Below, in pieces: positions 37,531 to 47,092 of a DNA stretch of 58,925 bases; positions within the stretch are counted from its first letter, which is position 1; every line of letters begins with the position of its first letter. Source of the DNA: Actinomycetota bacterium (GTDB taxonomy: Bacteria > Actinomycetota > Acidimicrobiia > Acidimicrobiales > Ilumatobacteraceae). Under the pieces are notes generated by a model. It did no database searches. It was not told the DNA's origin and saw only the letters and a list, made by a program, of their open reading frames with translations. The stretch spans positions 1-58,925 of the forward strand of contig QYPH01000029.1 in assembly GCA_007279905.1 (NCBI GenBank). Reading direction: 5' to 3'. Both the position numbers and the translations under genes were made by a program.

Positions 37531-38441
37531 TCCCCCCTGTCAAGTCGAGGGTCGGTTGCATCGCGCAGCGCATCGCCAATGAAGTTGATGGCGAGCGAGA
37601 TCAGCACCAATGCAAAACATGGAAACACCGCAATCCACCAATACCCGGTCTGAACCGCACCTTTTGCCGCACCGACCAAAATTCCAAGCGACGTCGCTCC
37701 GTCACCCGCTTGAGGACCATATCCAAAGAATGCCAAGGTCGATTCTGCGGTGATGGCGCCAACAACAGCAAACGACAGTGCAACCATGATTGGACCAATT
37801 GAGTTTGGCAAAAGATGTCGACGCACGATGTAGCGGCGTGTTGCGCCTACTGCCCGAGCAGCCTCAATAAATTCGCGTTCCTTGAGTGCCAATACTTGAC
37901 CTCGCACAATTCGAGCTACACCCATCCATCCAAAAAACGAGAGCAAAAATACGATAAAACGAGCAGAGGATTTGTCGCCGATGATTGCCGTCAGCCACCC
38001 AATAGAACCAATCGTGTTTCTAATCACTAACAGCGCGACCAAAAACGGAAACGCGAGAAACAAATCGGTCACTCGCATCACGACGTCATCAAAGCGTCCG
38101 CCACGAAAACCAGCGACTGCGCCAACTACACAACCGACCAGCGTAGAAATAAGTGCACTAAACAATCCAATAATCAACGACACGCGGATGCCGTAGATCA
38201 ATCGGCTGTACAAGTCACGACCAATATCATCGGTGCCAAACCACGCCAACTTTTGAGGGTGCAGAAACGTGTTGGGCGGCTTGCGCACCGATTCGTTGAC
38301 ACCATAGCGAGCGCTGATTGGAGCGAGTATGACGGCCAAAACCATAATTGCTAGCAATACACAACTACCAACGGCAGCCTTGTGCGACAAAAAGCGACGC
38401 ATTGCCATGCGTTTAGGAGAGATTGTTGCAAACTCAGTCAA
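37527..38441 (-). CDS. Dipeptide/oligopeptide ABC transporter permease (DppC/OppC)
   Basis: FGTDDIGRDLYSRLIYGIRVSLIIG, EFIEAARAVGATRRYIVRRHLLPNSIGPIMV. Confidence 0.94.
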   Translation of the reverse strand: MTEFATISPKRMAMRRFLSHKAAVGSCVLLAIMVLAVILAPISARYGVNESVRKPPNTFLHPQKLAWFGTDDIGRDLYSRLIYGIRVSLIIGLFSALISTLVGCVVGAVAGFRGGRFDDVVMRVTDLFLAFPFLVALLVIRNTIGSIGWLTAIIGDKSSARFIVFLLSFFGWMGVARIVRGQVLALKEREFIEAARAVGATRRYIVRRHLLPNSIGPIMVALSFAVVGAITAESTLAFFGYGPQAGDGATSLGILVGAAKGAVQTGYWWIAVFPCFALVLISLAINFIGDALRDATDPRLDRGE

Positions 38442-39408
38442 GACGGATCCTTGGATCTAGAAATGCATATGAAACATCAGCAACCAAGTTAAACATCAAC
38501 GTAGATGCGACAACCAACACCATCCATGGCATCAGCAACGGAAAGTCACCATTGTTAAATGAATCCAAAAAGTAGAGACCCATGCCTGGGTAGGCAAAAA
38601 TATTCTCGGAGATGATCAGTCCTCCAATGATTCCGCCTACGTCGAGAGCGGCAATCGTGACAACAGGTATGAGCGCATTACGCACGCCATGCCTTAACAG
38701 GACTTGTCGCTCGCTAATACCTTTAGAGCGTGCCGTGCGCATGTAATCCGAATTCAAGACATCCAACAACGACGAGCGCATGTAACGGCTATAGGTTGCA
38801 ACCACCTGAATTGCAACAACCATCATTGGAAGCGCCATGTGCTTGAGCATGAGCACCAGATCAAACCCGGAATGCCCTGGTGGATATACGCCAGACGTCG
38901 GGAACAACGTCTTGCCAAACCACCGCGACCAGTACACAGCAAAAACCAACTGAAACAACACGGCAGTGATGTAGGGAGGGATAGATACACCGAGGAACGC
39001 ACCCGTATTGACAGCGACGTCTCGTCGACTGCCAGGTTTGAGTGCAGCGAACATGCCCACAAATAATCCGATCGACACGCCAATCACTGTCGCAAAAGTT
39101 CCTAAGCGAATGGTATTTGCCATGGCGTCCTTGAGTGCTGGCCACACTTCGCGACTTCCCTTAATACTTCTGGGCCAATTAAATGTCACGAAGTTCTTCA
39201 ACCATTGGAAATATCCAAATACATAGTTTGATGACAATCCGTTTACAGACTTGTATTGCGCAATCTTTACTTTTGTGGCACGAGGATTGGTGCGAAGATA
39301 ACTCTGGAGCGGGTCTGTGCCCAAGCGAAGAGCTATGTAGACGAGGAATGTCACAAGCAGCAATGTGGGTAGGGCCCATGCCAACCGTCTCAGGATAAAT
39401 CGCAACAA
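38434..39408 (-). CDS. Dipeptide/oligopeptide ABC transporter permease (DppB/OppB)
   Basis: YSRYMRSSLLDVLNSDYMRTARSKGISERQVLLRHGVRNALIPVVT, ENIFAYPGMGLYFLD. Confidence 0.94.
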   Translation of the reverse strand: MLRFILRRLAWALPTLLLVTFLVYIALRLGTDPLQSYLRTNPRATKVKIAQYKSVNGLSSNYVFGYFQWLKNFVTFNWPRSIKGSREVWPALKDAMANTIRLGTFATVIGVSIGLFVGMFAALKPGSRRDVAVNTGAFLGVSIPPYITAVLFQLVFAVYWSRWFGKTLFPTSGVYPPGHSGFDLVLMLKHMALPMMVVAIQVVATYSRYMRSSLLDVLNSDYMRTARSKGISERQVLLRHGVRNALIPVVTIAALDVGGIIGGLIISENIFAYPGMGLYFLDSFNNGDFPLLMPWMVLVVASTLMFNLVADVSYAFLDPRIRLD

Positions 39409-39450
39409 GCTCTCACCCCCTCGTCAATACCGATAATGATTCCAGAACGC

Positions 39451-39493
39451 AAAAGGTGCGCAGACCAAATCTAACCGATCTGGTCTGCGCACC
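39451..39493 (-). terminator. Rho-independent-type terminator/attenuator downstream of the substrate-binding protein gene and upstream of dppB
   Basis: Perfect 13-bp stem GGTGCGCAGACCA (39455-39467) / TGGTCTGCGCACC (39481-39493). On the minus strand it is followed by TTTT (complement of aaaa 39451-39454). Confidence 0.75.
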
Positions 39494-39523
39494 CTAAATG
39501 CACTTTTCAATAATTTGCTGAAA

Positions 39524-41254
39524 CTACAGCACCTCTACGGTTGCTTCGCCTGCAAGCAGGTTGGTAACTACATATTGACCATCATTGGTCGTTGTGTAGG
39601 CACCTGGGCTCACTGGGAATGCTGTGGTCCACACCATCCATGAAGAGTTTGCACACTCCGTGATTGGGTTCAAGCACTCTGGCCATTGCTCGGCACCGAT
39701 AACGATTTGTCCATCGCCATCAACATCGGTCCACTGGTCGAAGTTCTTGAATGCCATGTAGTTATTCAAATCGCCTTCAATTGGTCCGCCCACCTTGTCG
39801 GTGCGCCAGAAGCCAGCCTTAGGGAATTGGAACAACGGCAACAAGATGTGGTCAGCAGCCATCAATTTGAGTGCCGACTTAATCATGTCTGCTCGCAAGG
39901 TTGCATCAACTTCAATATCTGCTGCGTGCAGCAAATCTGAAGCTTCTGCGTTGCACCATCCCGTACCGTTTTGACCGATGTTGCTATTGGCCTCAGTCGG
40001 AATGAAGTCACATGCAAACGAACTTGTTACGTATGCAGGGTCTGGTGGTGCAGTGGAGATGTACATTGCCATGTCGTAATCGAGTGCTGGCAATCGCTTC
40101 TGGAAGTAACAGGCTGCATCGCAGTTGTCTGCTCGCACATTGAATCCTGCTGCTTGTAGCAACGGAATCAAATAGGCCTGTGTGCTCTCGCGACGGGTGT
40201 TGCCCGTGTTGATGATCCAGCGGATTTTTGGAGCAGTCTTTCCTGCTTCTGCCCAGAAGCCATCGGCATCTTTCGCCCAACCGGCACCTTCAAGAAGCGC
40301 GACAGCACCTTCAGCATCGAAACTTCCTACAAACTCATCGCCGTTGCAATATGGTCCAGGAACAATCGGACCACACTGAAGAAGCGTTGCGCTATCAGAA
40401 ATTGGAATGTAGATCTGTTCAAACAATGCATCACGATCGATTGACATCGAGAATGCTGTACGGAATGTTGGGTTAGCGAATGGTCCACACTTCATTTGGA
40501 AGTAGAACGCTTCGTAGTCTCCACCGTATTGCACTGATGTAGCAATGTTGTCTTGCTTCATCGCGTCAGCGAGTCCACCGAAATATTGTGGGAATACGAA
40601 GTCAACTTCGCCAGCCTTGATCGACGCAATTTCTGTGTCGCTGTCGGCCTTTGGAACCATGACAACTTTTGGTGTCGCGGCCTTGTCGGCACCCCAGTAG
40701 TTTTCGTTAGGAACATAAACGATTTGATCTTTGCTCCATGACTGCATCTTGTATGGACGACCAGAGTATGGCAACATGTCAGCAAAATCGCCAGAGATGT
40801 CAGCAGTGTTCTTCACTGCTGCAGCCTTGATCAATCCACTGAACAAACCACGCCATGGGGCGTACACAGACTTCAATGTGACGACAACTTGCTTGTCGCT
40901 CGTGCCAGCCTCAACCGTCGTGATCTGGTCGTAACCAGAAGTCGAGATTGATCCAGGTGTGTTCAGTGATGCATCAAACGTTGCCTGGAAATCGGCAACA
41001 GTGATTGGTGAACCATCTTCCCACACTGCTTCAGGAGCAATGTCGTACGTAACTTTCATGCCATTGCCAGTCGCAGCTGGTGCGGCGTAGTCGTATGACA
41101 CGTCCGCACAATCTTCGATACCTGGATATGACACTGCGTCTGCGGCAGGTGCCTCAGACGAATCACTTGATGAACTACCGCCGCATGCTGCCACTACAAG
41201 TGACAACGTTGCGAAACCGGCAGCCAGCAAGCTGAGCTTGTTGGTTTTCTTCAC
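39524..41254 (-). CDS. ABC transporter substrate-binding protein, family 5 (lipoprotein)
   Basis: ORF 39524..41305. GTG at 41254 has a strong GGGGAGG RBS; lipobox LSLVVAACGG. VTYDIAPEAVWEDGSPITVADFQATFDA typical of SBP_bac_5. Confidence 0.92.
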   Translation of the reverse strand: MKKTNKLSLLAAGFATLSLVVAACGGSSSSDSSEAPAADAVSYPGIEDCADVSYDYAAPAATGNGMKVTYDIAPEAVWEDGSPITVADFQATFDASLNTPGSISTSGYDQITTVEAGTSDKQVVVTLKSVYAPWRGLFSGLIKAAAVKNTADISGDFADMLPYSGRPYKMQSWSKDQIVYVPNENYWGADKAATPKVVMVPKADSDTEIASIKAGEVDFVFPQYFGGLADAMKQDNIATSVQYGGDYEAFYFQMKCGPFANPTFRTAFSMSIDRDALFEQIYIPISDSATLLQCGPIVPGPYCNGDEFVGSFDAEGAVALLEGAGWAKDADGFWAEAGKTAPKIRWIINTGNTRRESTQAYLIPLLQAAGFNVRADNCDAACYFQKRLPALDYDMAMYISTAPPDPAYVTSSFACDFIPTEANSNIGQNGTGWCNAEASDLLHAADIEVDATLRADMIKSALKLMAADHILLPLFQFPKAGFWRTDKVGGPIEGDLNNYMAFKNFDQWTDVDGDGQIVIGAEQWPECLNPITECANSSWMVWTTAFPVSPGAYTTTNDGQYVVTNLLAGEATVEVL

Positions 41255-41338
41255 TATCGACCTCCCCGTCGAATTAGGTGGGTTCCCCCATTGGTGTAAG
41301 GGCAAGTCGCCCCCACGAATGAGACAAGGGTAACACCG

Positions 41339-42133
41339 CTACGGGGTTCGATGCAGACGGAATTGCACGATTCGGGCAAATTCGGCCGAATCGAGGCTTG
41401 CCCCACCGACTAATGCCCCGTCAATATCGGGCTGGGCCATCAATTCGGCAATATTGGCTGCCTTCACACTGCCCCCATATTGCAAGCGAACCGATTGAGC
41501 TGCCTTGACACCACTCATTTCCAGCACTTGGGCCCGAATAGCGCCAATGACCGCTTGGGCATCCGATGAGGTGGCTGTGCGACCAGTGCCTATCGCCCAA
41601 ATGGGTTCATACGCAATCACCATTGACTCAATCTGCTCCGACGACCTGCCGTCGAGCGCCGAGCGCACTTGGCCCATCACCTTCTGAGTAGTGAGACCTG
41701 CTTCGCGTTCGGCAAGTGTCTCGCCTACACAAACAATTGGTGTCATCTTGTATTTCTGAATCGCGGAAATCTTTTTCGCAACATCAGCATCTGTTTCACC
41801 AAAGAGTTCGCGCCGTTCACTATGCCCACAAATCACGTATTGGACATTCAACTTGCTTAAAAATGCTGGACTCACTTCGCCAGTGAATGCGCCCTTGTCG
41901 TCCCAATGGCAATGCTGTGCGCCAAGAGAGACTTTCAGCTCATCTGCATCGATCAATGTTTGAACGCTACGAATATCGGTGAATGGTGGGTGCACACTGA
42001 CATCACAAGCCGCAAAATCTTCCTTAGTGAGTAAGTACGCAAGCTTTTGCAAGTACTGAATCGATTCGAAATGATTATGGTGCATTTTCCAATTGCCGCT
42101 CATCAACGGTTTACGAACTACATCATTTGACAC
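41339..42133 (-). CDS. tpiA: Triosephosphate isomerase
   Basis: MSGNWKMHHNHFES, YVICGHSERRELFGETDADV, VIAYEPIWAIGTGRTA, YGGSVKAANIAELM. GTG start 42133 with GAGGAG upstream preferred over ORF start 42157. Confidence 0.96.
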   Translation of the reverse strand: MSNDVVRKPLMSGNWKMHHNHFESIQYLQKLAYLLTKEDFAACDVSVHPPFTDIRSVQTLIDADELKVSLGAQHCHWDDKGAFTGEVSPAFLSKLNVQYVICGHSERRELFGETDADVAKKISAIQKYKMTPIVCVGETLAEREAGLTTQKVMGQVRSALDGRSSEQIESMVIAYEPIWAIGTGRTATSSDAQAVIGAIRAQVLEMSGVKAAQSVRLQYGGSVKAANIAELMAQPDIDGALVGGASLDSAEFARIVQFRLHRTP

Positions 42134-43241
42134 GTGGTGCTCCTCGCAACGCTTCAAGACCAGGAAGGTCGCCTAACTCTAGATATTCGAGCGATGCGCC
42201 GCCACCTGTTGACACGTGATCTACTTCATCGTCGAGCTTGAACTGTGCAAGTGCTGCAGCAGAGTCTCCGCCGCCCACAACAGTAAACGCTTTAGTGTCA
42301 GCCATGGCTTGAGCGACTGTTCGTGTGCCGTTGGCAAACCTCGGATCTTCAAACATTCCCATTGGCCCATTCCAAAACACAGAGCGTGCTTCCATAATGA
42401 TGTCGGTAAATGCTGCAGCAGAACCTGGCCCGATGTCGAGGCCCTTTGCACCGTTTGGCAAACGAATGCCATACGTCGCATACACACCATCAGCGTCGAG
42501 TCCCACAATGTCTTCGGGCAAATGAATCGGAACATTTCCGGCCAAAAGCTTTTTGCACACGTCAATGAGTTCTGGTTGACAGATTGAATCGCCGACCGAG
42601 TAACCCTGCGCAGCGAGAAATGTGAAACACATTCCGCCACCAATAACAAAGGCATCGACTCGTTCTTGCAACGCTTCAATCACACCAATCTTGTCGCTCA
42701 CTTTTGCACCGCCCAACACGGCAACAAAGGGTCGCTTTGGTTTCTCGCGCAAGGTGCCAAGCACTTCGATCTCTCGCTGCAACAGTCGTCCAGCGGCCGA
42801 TGGCAATGTTTTTGGTGGCCCGACTATTGATGCATGCGCACGATGTGTCGCCCCAAAAGCATCGTCAACATACAGATCAAATCCGGCAACCAACTGAGCA
42901 ACAAAAGTTTCATCATTTGCTTCTTCGCCAGGATTGAAACGAAGGTTTTCCAAGAGCTCTACGCCTGGTGCGATCTCGGAAAGTCGCTGTCGTATGGGCG
43001 CCATCGAATATTTTGCCGATACAGCACCCTTTGGTCTCCCGAGATGACTCGCACAAACGACTGTTGCGCCACGCTCTGTTAAATAGTTAAGGGTCGGCAA
43101 TGCTGATGTGATCCGAAAATCGTCAACGATGACTCGGGCATCATCGGGGCCAGACATTGGAACATTGAAGTCGGTACGAACAAGCACGCGCTTGCCACGT
43201 ACGTCTCCTAAATCCTCCAAACGAGGCAACATTGACATCAT
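42123..43241 (-). CDS. pgk: Phosphoglycerate kinase
   Basis: GKRVLVRTDFNVPM, LASHLGRPKG-type segment (CASHLGRPKGAVS), AVLGGAKVSDKIGVIEAL, GGGDSAAALAQF. Confidence 0.97.
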   Translation of the reverse strand: MMSMLPRLEDLGDVRGKRVLVRTDFNVPMSGPDDARVIVDDFRITSALPTLNYLTERGATVVCASHLGRPKGAVSAKYSMAPIRQRLSEIAPGVELLENLRFNPGEEANDETFVAQLVAGFDLYVDDAFGATHRAHASIVGPPKTLPSAAGRLLQREIEVLGTLREKPKRPFVAVLGGAKVSDKIGVIEALQERVDAFVIGGGMCFTFLAAQGYSVGDSICQPELIDVCKKLLAGNVPIHLPEDIVGLDADGVYATYGIRLPNGAKGLDIGPGSAAAFTDIIMEARSVFWNGPMGMFEDPRFANGTRTVAQAMADTKAFTVVGGGDSAAALAQFKLDDEVDHVSTGGGASLEYLELGDLPGLEALRGAPRVK

Positions 43242-43267
43242 TACGAACGCTTCGGTTCTAGTACAAA

Positions 43268-44281
43268 TTACTTTGCAGAACCGACGTGGATCGTCAAGTC
43301 AACCAAACGATTTGAGTAACCCCATTCATTGTCATACCAACCAAGCACCTTGACAAGGGTTCCCATGCTCATCGTCAAGTCGCTATCGAACACGCAACTG
43401 TGTGGGTTGGTCACCACATCACTCGAAACGATCGGTGCATCTGTGTATTCGAGCACGCCCTTCAGTTCTCCATATGCTGCTTTCTTAAACGCAGCATTGA
43501 TTTCGTCTTTCGTTGCAGTCTTCTTCAGCACCGCAACAAAGTCGGTGATCGAGCCGGTGGGTACAGGAACGCGTAACGATGTGCCATCCAATTTGCCCTT
43601 CATCGATTCGAGCACCAGTGCAGTAGCTCGTGCTGCACCCGTACCTGTAGGCGTAATGTTGATCGCTGCACCACGCGCTCTTCGCAGATCGCTGTGTGGA
43701 CCATCAACTAGCTGCTGATCCCCCGTGTAGGCATGAACAGTTGTCATCAAACCCTGCTCAATACCAAAAGCGTCGTCGAGTACCTTGACCATCGGTACAA
43801 AACAATTGGTTGTACAACTGGCATTTGAAATGATCTTGTGTTTGGTGCGATCGAAATCTAGGTGATTCACTCCATAAACAAACGTTGCGTCTGCACCGTT
43901 CGATGGCGCAGAAACGATGACCAACGGAGCACCAGCATCTAGATGGGCAGCAGCCTTATCTCGGTCGGTGAAAAAACCTGTCGACTCGATGACTACGTCT
44001 ACGCCGAGTGCCTTCCATGGAAGATCTTTAGGGTCACGAAACTGCAATACCTTCAAAACTTTGCCATCTACAGAAATGCCGTCTTCGACTGGAACAATCT
44101 CATTCGGAAGTATCCCGAGCACCGAGTCGTATTTCAGCAAATGCGCCATCGTCTTTATCGATCCGAGATCATTTACCGCAACGATCTCGATTGGTGCGCC
44201 CGCCGCATTCACTGCACGGAAAAAGTTGCGACCAATTCGTCCAAAACCATTAATGCCAACTCGTATAGGTGTCTGTTCCAT
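43268..44281 (-). CDS. gap: Glyceraldehyde-3-phosphate dehydrogenase, type I
   Basis: ORF 43268..44422; start MEQTPIRVGINGFGRIGRNF at 44281. ISNASCTTNCFVPMVKVL, WYDNEWGYSNRLVDL. Confidence 0.97.
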   Translation of the reverse strand: MEQTPIRVGINGFGRIGRNFFRAVNAAGAPIEIVAVNDLGSIKTMAHLLKYDSVLGILPNEIVPVEDGISVDGKVLKVLQFRDPKDLPWKALGVDVVIESTGFFTDRDKAAAHLDAGAPLVIVSAPSNGADATFVYGVNHLDFDRTKHKIISNASCTTNCFVPMVKVLDDAFGIEQGLMTTVHAYTGDQQLVDGPHSDLRRARGAAINITPTGTGAARATALVLESMKGKLDGTSLRVPVPTGSITDFVAVLKKTATKDEINAAFKKAAYGELKGVLEYTDAPIVSSDVVTNPHSCVFDSDLTMSMGTLVKVLGWYDNEWGYSNRLVDLTIHVGSAK

Positions 44282-44313
44282 AGCCACAGACTTTAGCCTG
44301 TGACGCGCCCGCC

Positions 44314-45162
44314 CTACCTGAACATGTCGCGGTGAGTTACCCGCGGACGTTGTCCCTGTAATGTCATCCAAGCACCAATGGCCTCTGTCACAGCGACAGA
44401 ACGGTGACGTCCACCTGTGCATCCAATAGCAATAGTCAAGTAGCTCTTTCCTTCTGCTTGGTATGCGGGCAAGAGAAACTCGAGCAAACCCTGCACTTTC
44501 GACAAAAACTCCTGGGCTAAAGGTTGATCGACGGTAAACGCTTTTACTGCTTCGTCAAGTCCAGAGAGTTCTCGTAGTTGATCTTCCCAATGTGGGTTGG
44601 GCAAGAAGCGCACATCAAACACCAGGTCAACGTCGAGCGGTATGCCGTGCTTAAAACCAAACGAAACGATCGACAATTGCATCACGTCCCTATCGCCTGT
44701 TGGCGCGAAGAGCTCGACAATTTGCGTTTTCAATTGATGAATATTGAGGCCCGAAGTGTCGATTACCAAATCGGCAGCACCTTTAACAGTTTCAAGCAAC
44801 GAACGCTCTTCATGAATAGCTTCTTCAACGCTCGAAAATCGGCTGGCCAACGGATGTTTGCGCTTGGTTGCACCGTACCTTCGCACCAGTTCTGGCGTTG
44901 ATGCGTCAAGAAACAAAACACGAACACGATGTCCCGCATCTCGGAGTCGATGAACGATGACTACCGCATCAGTTTGATGAGTAGCAGAGCCAACGACCAA
45001 GGCAAGTTGAGATTGTTCACCTGTTGCGGCAAGCTCGACGACCTTGTCAATGAGAGCAATGGGCATGTTGTCGACAACGAACCATCCAAGGTCTTCGAGG
45101 TCATCAGCGGCCTGAGAACGACCAGCACCAGAGAGACCTGCAATTAAGAGGATGTCAGCCAC
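44314..45162 (-). CDS. rapZ: RNase adapter protein RapZ / nucleotide-binding protein
   Basis: GLSGAGRSQAADDLEDLGWFVVDNMP, RRYGATKRKHPL, SFGFKHGIPLDVDLVFDVRFLPNPHW, IGCTGGRHRSVAVTE. Confidence 0.95.
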   Translation of the reverse strand: MADILLIAGLSGAGRSQAADDLEDLGWFVVDNMPIALIDKVVELAATGEQSQLALVVGSATHQTDAVVIVHRLRDAGHRVRVLFLDASTPELVRRYGATKRKHPLASRFSSVEEAIHEERSLLETVKGAADLVIDTSGLNIHQLKTQIVELFAPTGDRDVMQLSIVSFGFKHGIPLDVDLVFDVRFLPNPHWEDQLRELSGLDEAVKAFTVDQPLAQEFLSKVQGLLEFLLPAYQAEGKSYLTIAIGCTGGRHRSVAVTEAIGAWMTLQGQRPRVTHRDMFR

Positions 45163-45193
45163 TGATAATCAGGCTACCGAAAGCGGGGCCAGT

Positions 45194-45229
45194 TCAAGAT
45201 TGATGCAAGGCTCAAGATTGATGCAAGGC
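45194..45229. repeat. Perfect 18-bp tandem duplication spanning the uvrC stop codon
   Basis: TCAAGATTGATGCAAGGC at 45194-45211 and 45212-45229. On the minus strand each copy reads GCC TTG CAT CAA TCT TGA (ALHQS-stop). Confidence 0.9.
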
Positions 45230-47074
45230 ATCGAATACTGCCTGCACCACCACCTCTGGAAGTCCTGATTGTGACCTCAATTCCTCGATACTCACCTTCT
45301 GCAACGACTGAACACTGCCAAATACTTGCATGAGTTTTTCTTTACGCGCCGCACCAAGTCCGGCAATGCCGTCAAGTCCACTGACCTTCATTCGCTTGCC
45401 TCGCAATTGACGGTGAAACGAGTTGGCAAACCGATGAGCCTCATCGCGAATCACCTGCAACATGAAGAGCGCTTCGCTACCCCGAGGCACATCTATCGGA
45501 TTGCTTAAGCCAGGAATAAACACTTCTTCAAGCCGCTTAGCAAGCGATGCAACAGGAATCTCATGCTCAAGTCCCAACTCGCGAACAACATCAACTGCAA
45601 CTCCAAGTTGCCCCTTGCCTCCGTCGACCAATAGAAGTTGCGGCGGATACGCAAATTTCCCAGGCGTCCTGCCTCGCTCCGACACCGGCAAGTCACGATC
45701 CTTTTTGTACGCGCTTAGCCTGCGCATCAACACTTCGCGCATTGCTGCGTAATCGTCATTTCCGGGAACGTCTTTAATTTTAAAACGCCTGTATTCCGAC
45801 TTTGCCGGCAAGCCATCTTCGAGCACAACCATTGAGCCCACATAATCAGTTCCGTGCAGGTGGGCCATGTCATAACACTCGATCCTGAGCGGAAATTGCG
45901 ACAGTTGTAAGAGGCGTTGCAAATCGTTGAGTGCCAGTGTGCGACTGTGCTGGTCGGCAGACCTCTTGAGTCTGTGGCGTCCAAGTTCGCGGGTGGCATT
46001 GAGAGTAACGGTCTCTTGCAGCTCCTTTTTATCTCCACGCATTGGTACGCGCACGCTGACTTGAGTACCTCGTGTATCACTCAACCATTTCTCAATCGCA
46101 CCAACACTCTCAGGCAACACTGGAACGAGCACGTGTTTGGGAATACCAAGTGCTGGTTCATCGCCATAGATGTTTTCGAGAATTCTATCCAACAGCAATT
46201 CTTGACTGGCATCTTCAACTTTGTCTAATACAAAACCATTACGACCGATTACTCGCCCTTTACGAACAAAAAAGATCTGCACTGACGCTGTGATCTCATC
46301 TTGGGAAATACCGATGACATCCATATCGTCTTCTTGCACTCCAACCATCTGTTGATTTTCGAGCACTTGATGTATTGCGGTGAGTCTGTCGCGAATTTTT
46401 GCTGCGCGTTCAAAATCAGTTGCCTGAGAGGCTTCAATCATCTCGTGTTCCATCTTGCGCACAATTTCCGAATTATCGCCATCTAAGAACTTCATGAGTC
46501 CGTCAACATGACGCTTGTATTGTTCTTGAGAGACTTCACCAACACACGGCCCGCAACATTTTTCGATGTGAAAAAGTAGACAAGGTCGTCCAAGTCGTTC
46601 ATGTTGTTTAAACTTTGAAGTGGCGCAGGTTCGTACCGGAAACGTGCGCAGCAATAGCTCGAGTGTGTCTCTTATAGCGCCAGGGTGAACGTACGGACCA
46701 AAATAGCGAACGCCTTTGCGTCTTTTACCCCTAAACATCATCGCTCGAGGCCACTCTTCATCGGTGGTTATCGCCATAAACGGAAAACTCTTATCGTCTT
46801 GCAGGCGAATGTTGAATCTTGGCTTGTGTTCTTTGATCAATGCGTATTCGAGTAGCAATGCTTCAACTTCGTTGCGTACTTCGATCCACTCCAATTTGTC
46901 GGCAAAACTCATCATGCTCGCGGTGCGCGGGTGGAGTGTTGTGGGATCTGCAAAATAACTTGAAACTCGCGACCGCAAATTATTTGCTTTGCCTACGTAG
47001 ATGACTCTTCCTTGCGCGTCACGAAACTGATACGAGCCTGGCGTGTCGGGGATTATTCCGCTCGGTCGTTGCAT
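45212..47074 (-). CDS. uvrC: Excinuclease ABC subunit C
   Basis: IPDTPGSYQFRDAQGRVIYVGKANNLRSRVSSYF (GIY-YIG), UVR domain, LLLVDGGKGQLGVAVDVVRELG, C-terminal HhH. Confidence 0.97.
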   Translation of the reverse strand: MQRPSGIIPDTPGSYQFRDAQGRVIYVGKANNLRSRVSSYFADPTTLHPRTASMMSFADKLEWIEVRNEVEALLLEYALIKEHKPRFNIRLQDDKSFPFMAITTDEEWPRAMMFRGKRRKGVRYFGPYVHPGAIRDTLELLLRTFPVRTCATSKFKQHERLGRPCLLFHIEKCCGPCVGEVSQEQYKRHVDGLMKFLDGDNSEIVRKMEHEMIEASQATDFERAAKIRDRLTAIHQVLENQQMVGVQEDDMDVIGISQDEITASVQIFFVRKGRVIGRNGFVLDKVEDASQELLLDRILENIYGDEPALGIPKHVLVPVLPESVGAIEKWLSDTRGTQVSVRVPMRGDKKELQETVTLNATRELGRHRLKRSADQHSRTLALNDLQRLLQLSQFPLRIECYDMAHLHGTDYVGSMVVLEDGLPAKSEYRRFKIKDVPGNDDYAAMREVLMRRLSAYKKDRDLPVSERGRTPGKFAYPPQLLLVDGGKGQLGVAVDVVRELGLEHEIPVASLAKRLEEVFIPGLSNPIDVPRGSEALFMLQVIRDEAHRFANSFHRQLRGKRMKVSGLDGIAGLGAARKEKLMQVFGSVQSLQKVSIEELRSQSGLPEVVVQAVFDALHQS

Positions 47075-47092
47075 ACTACGTAACCGCTCTGG

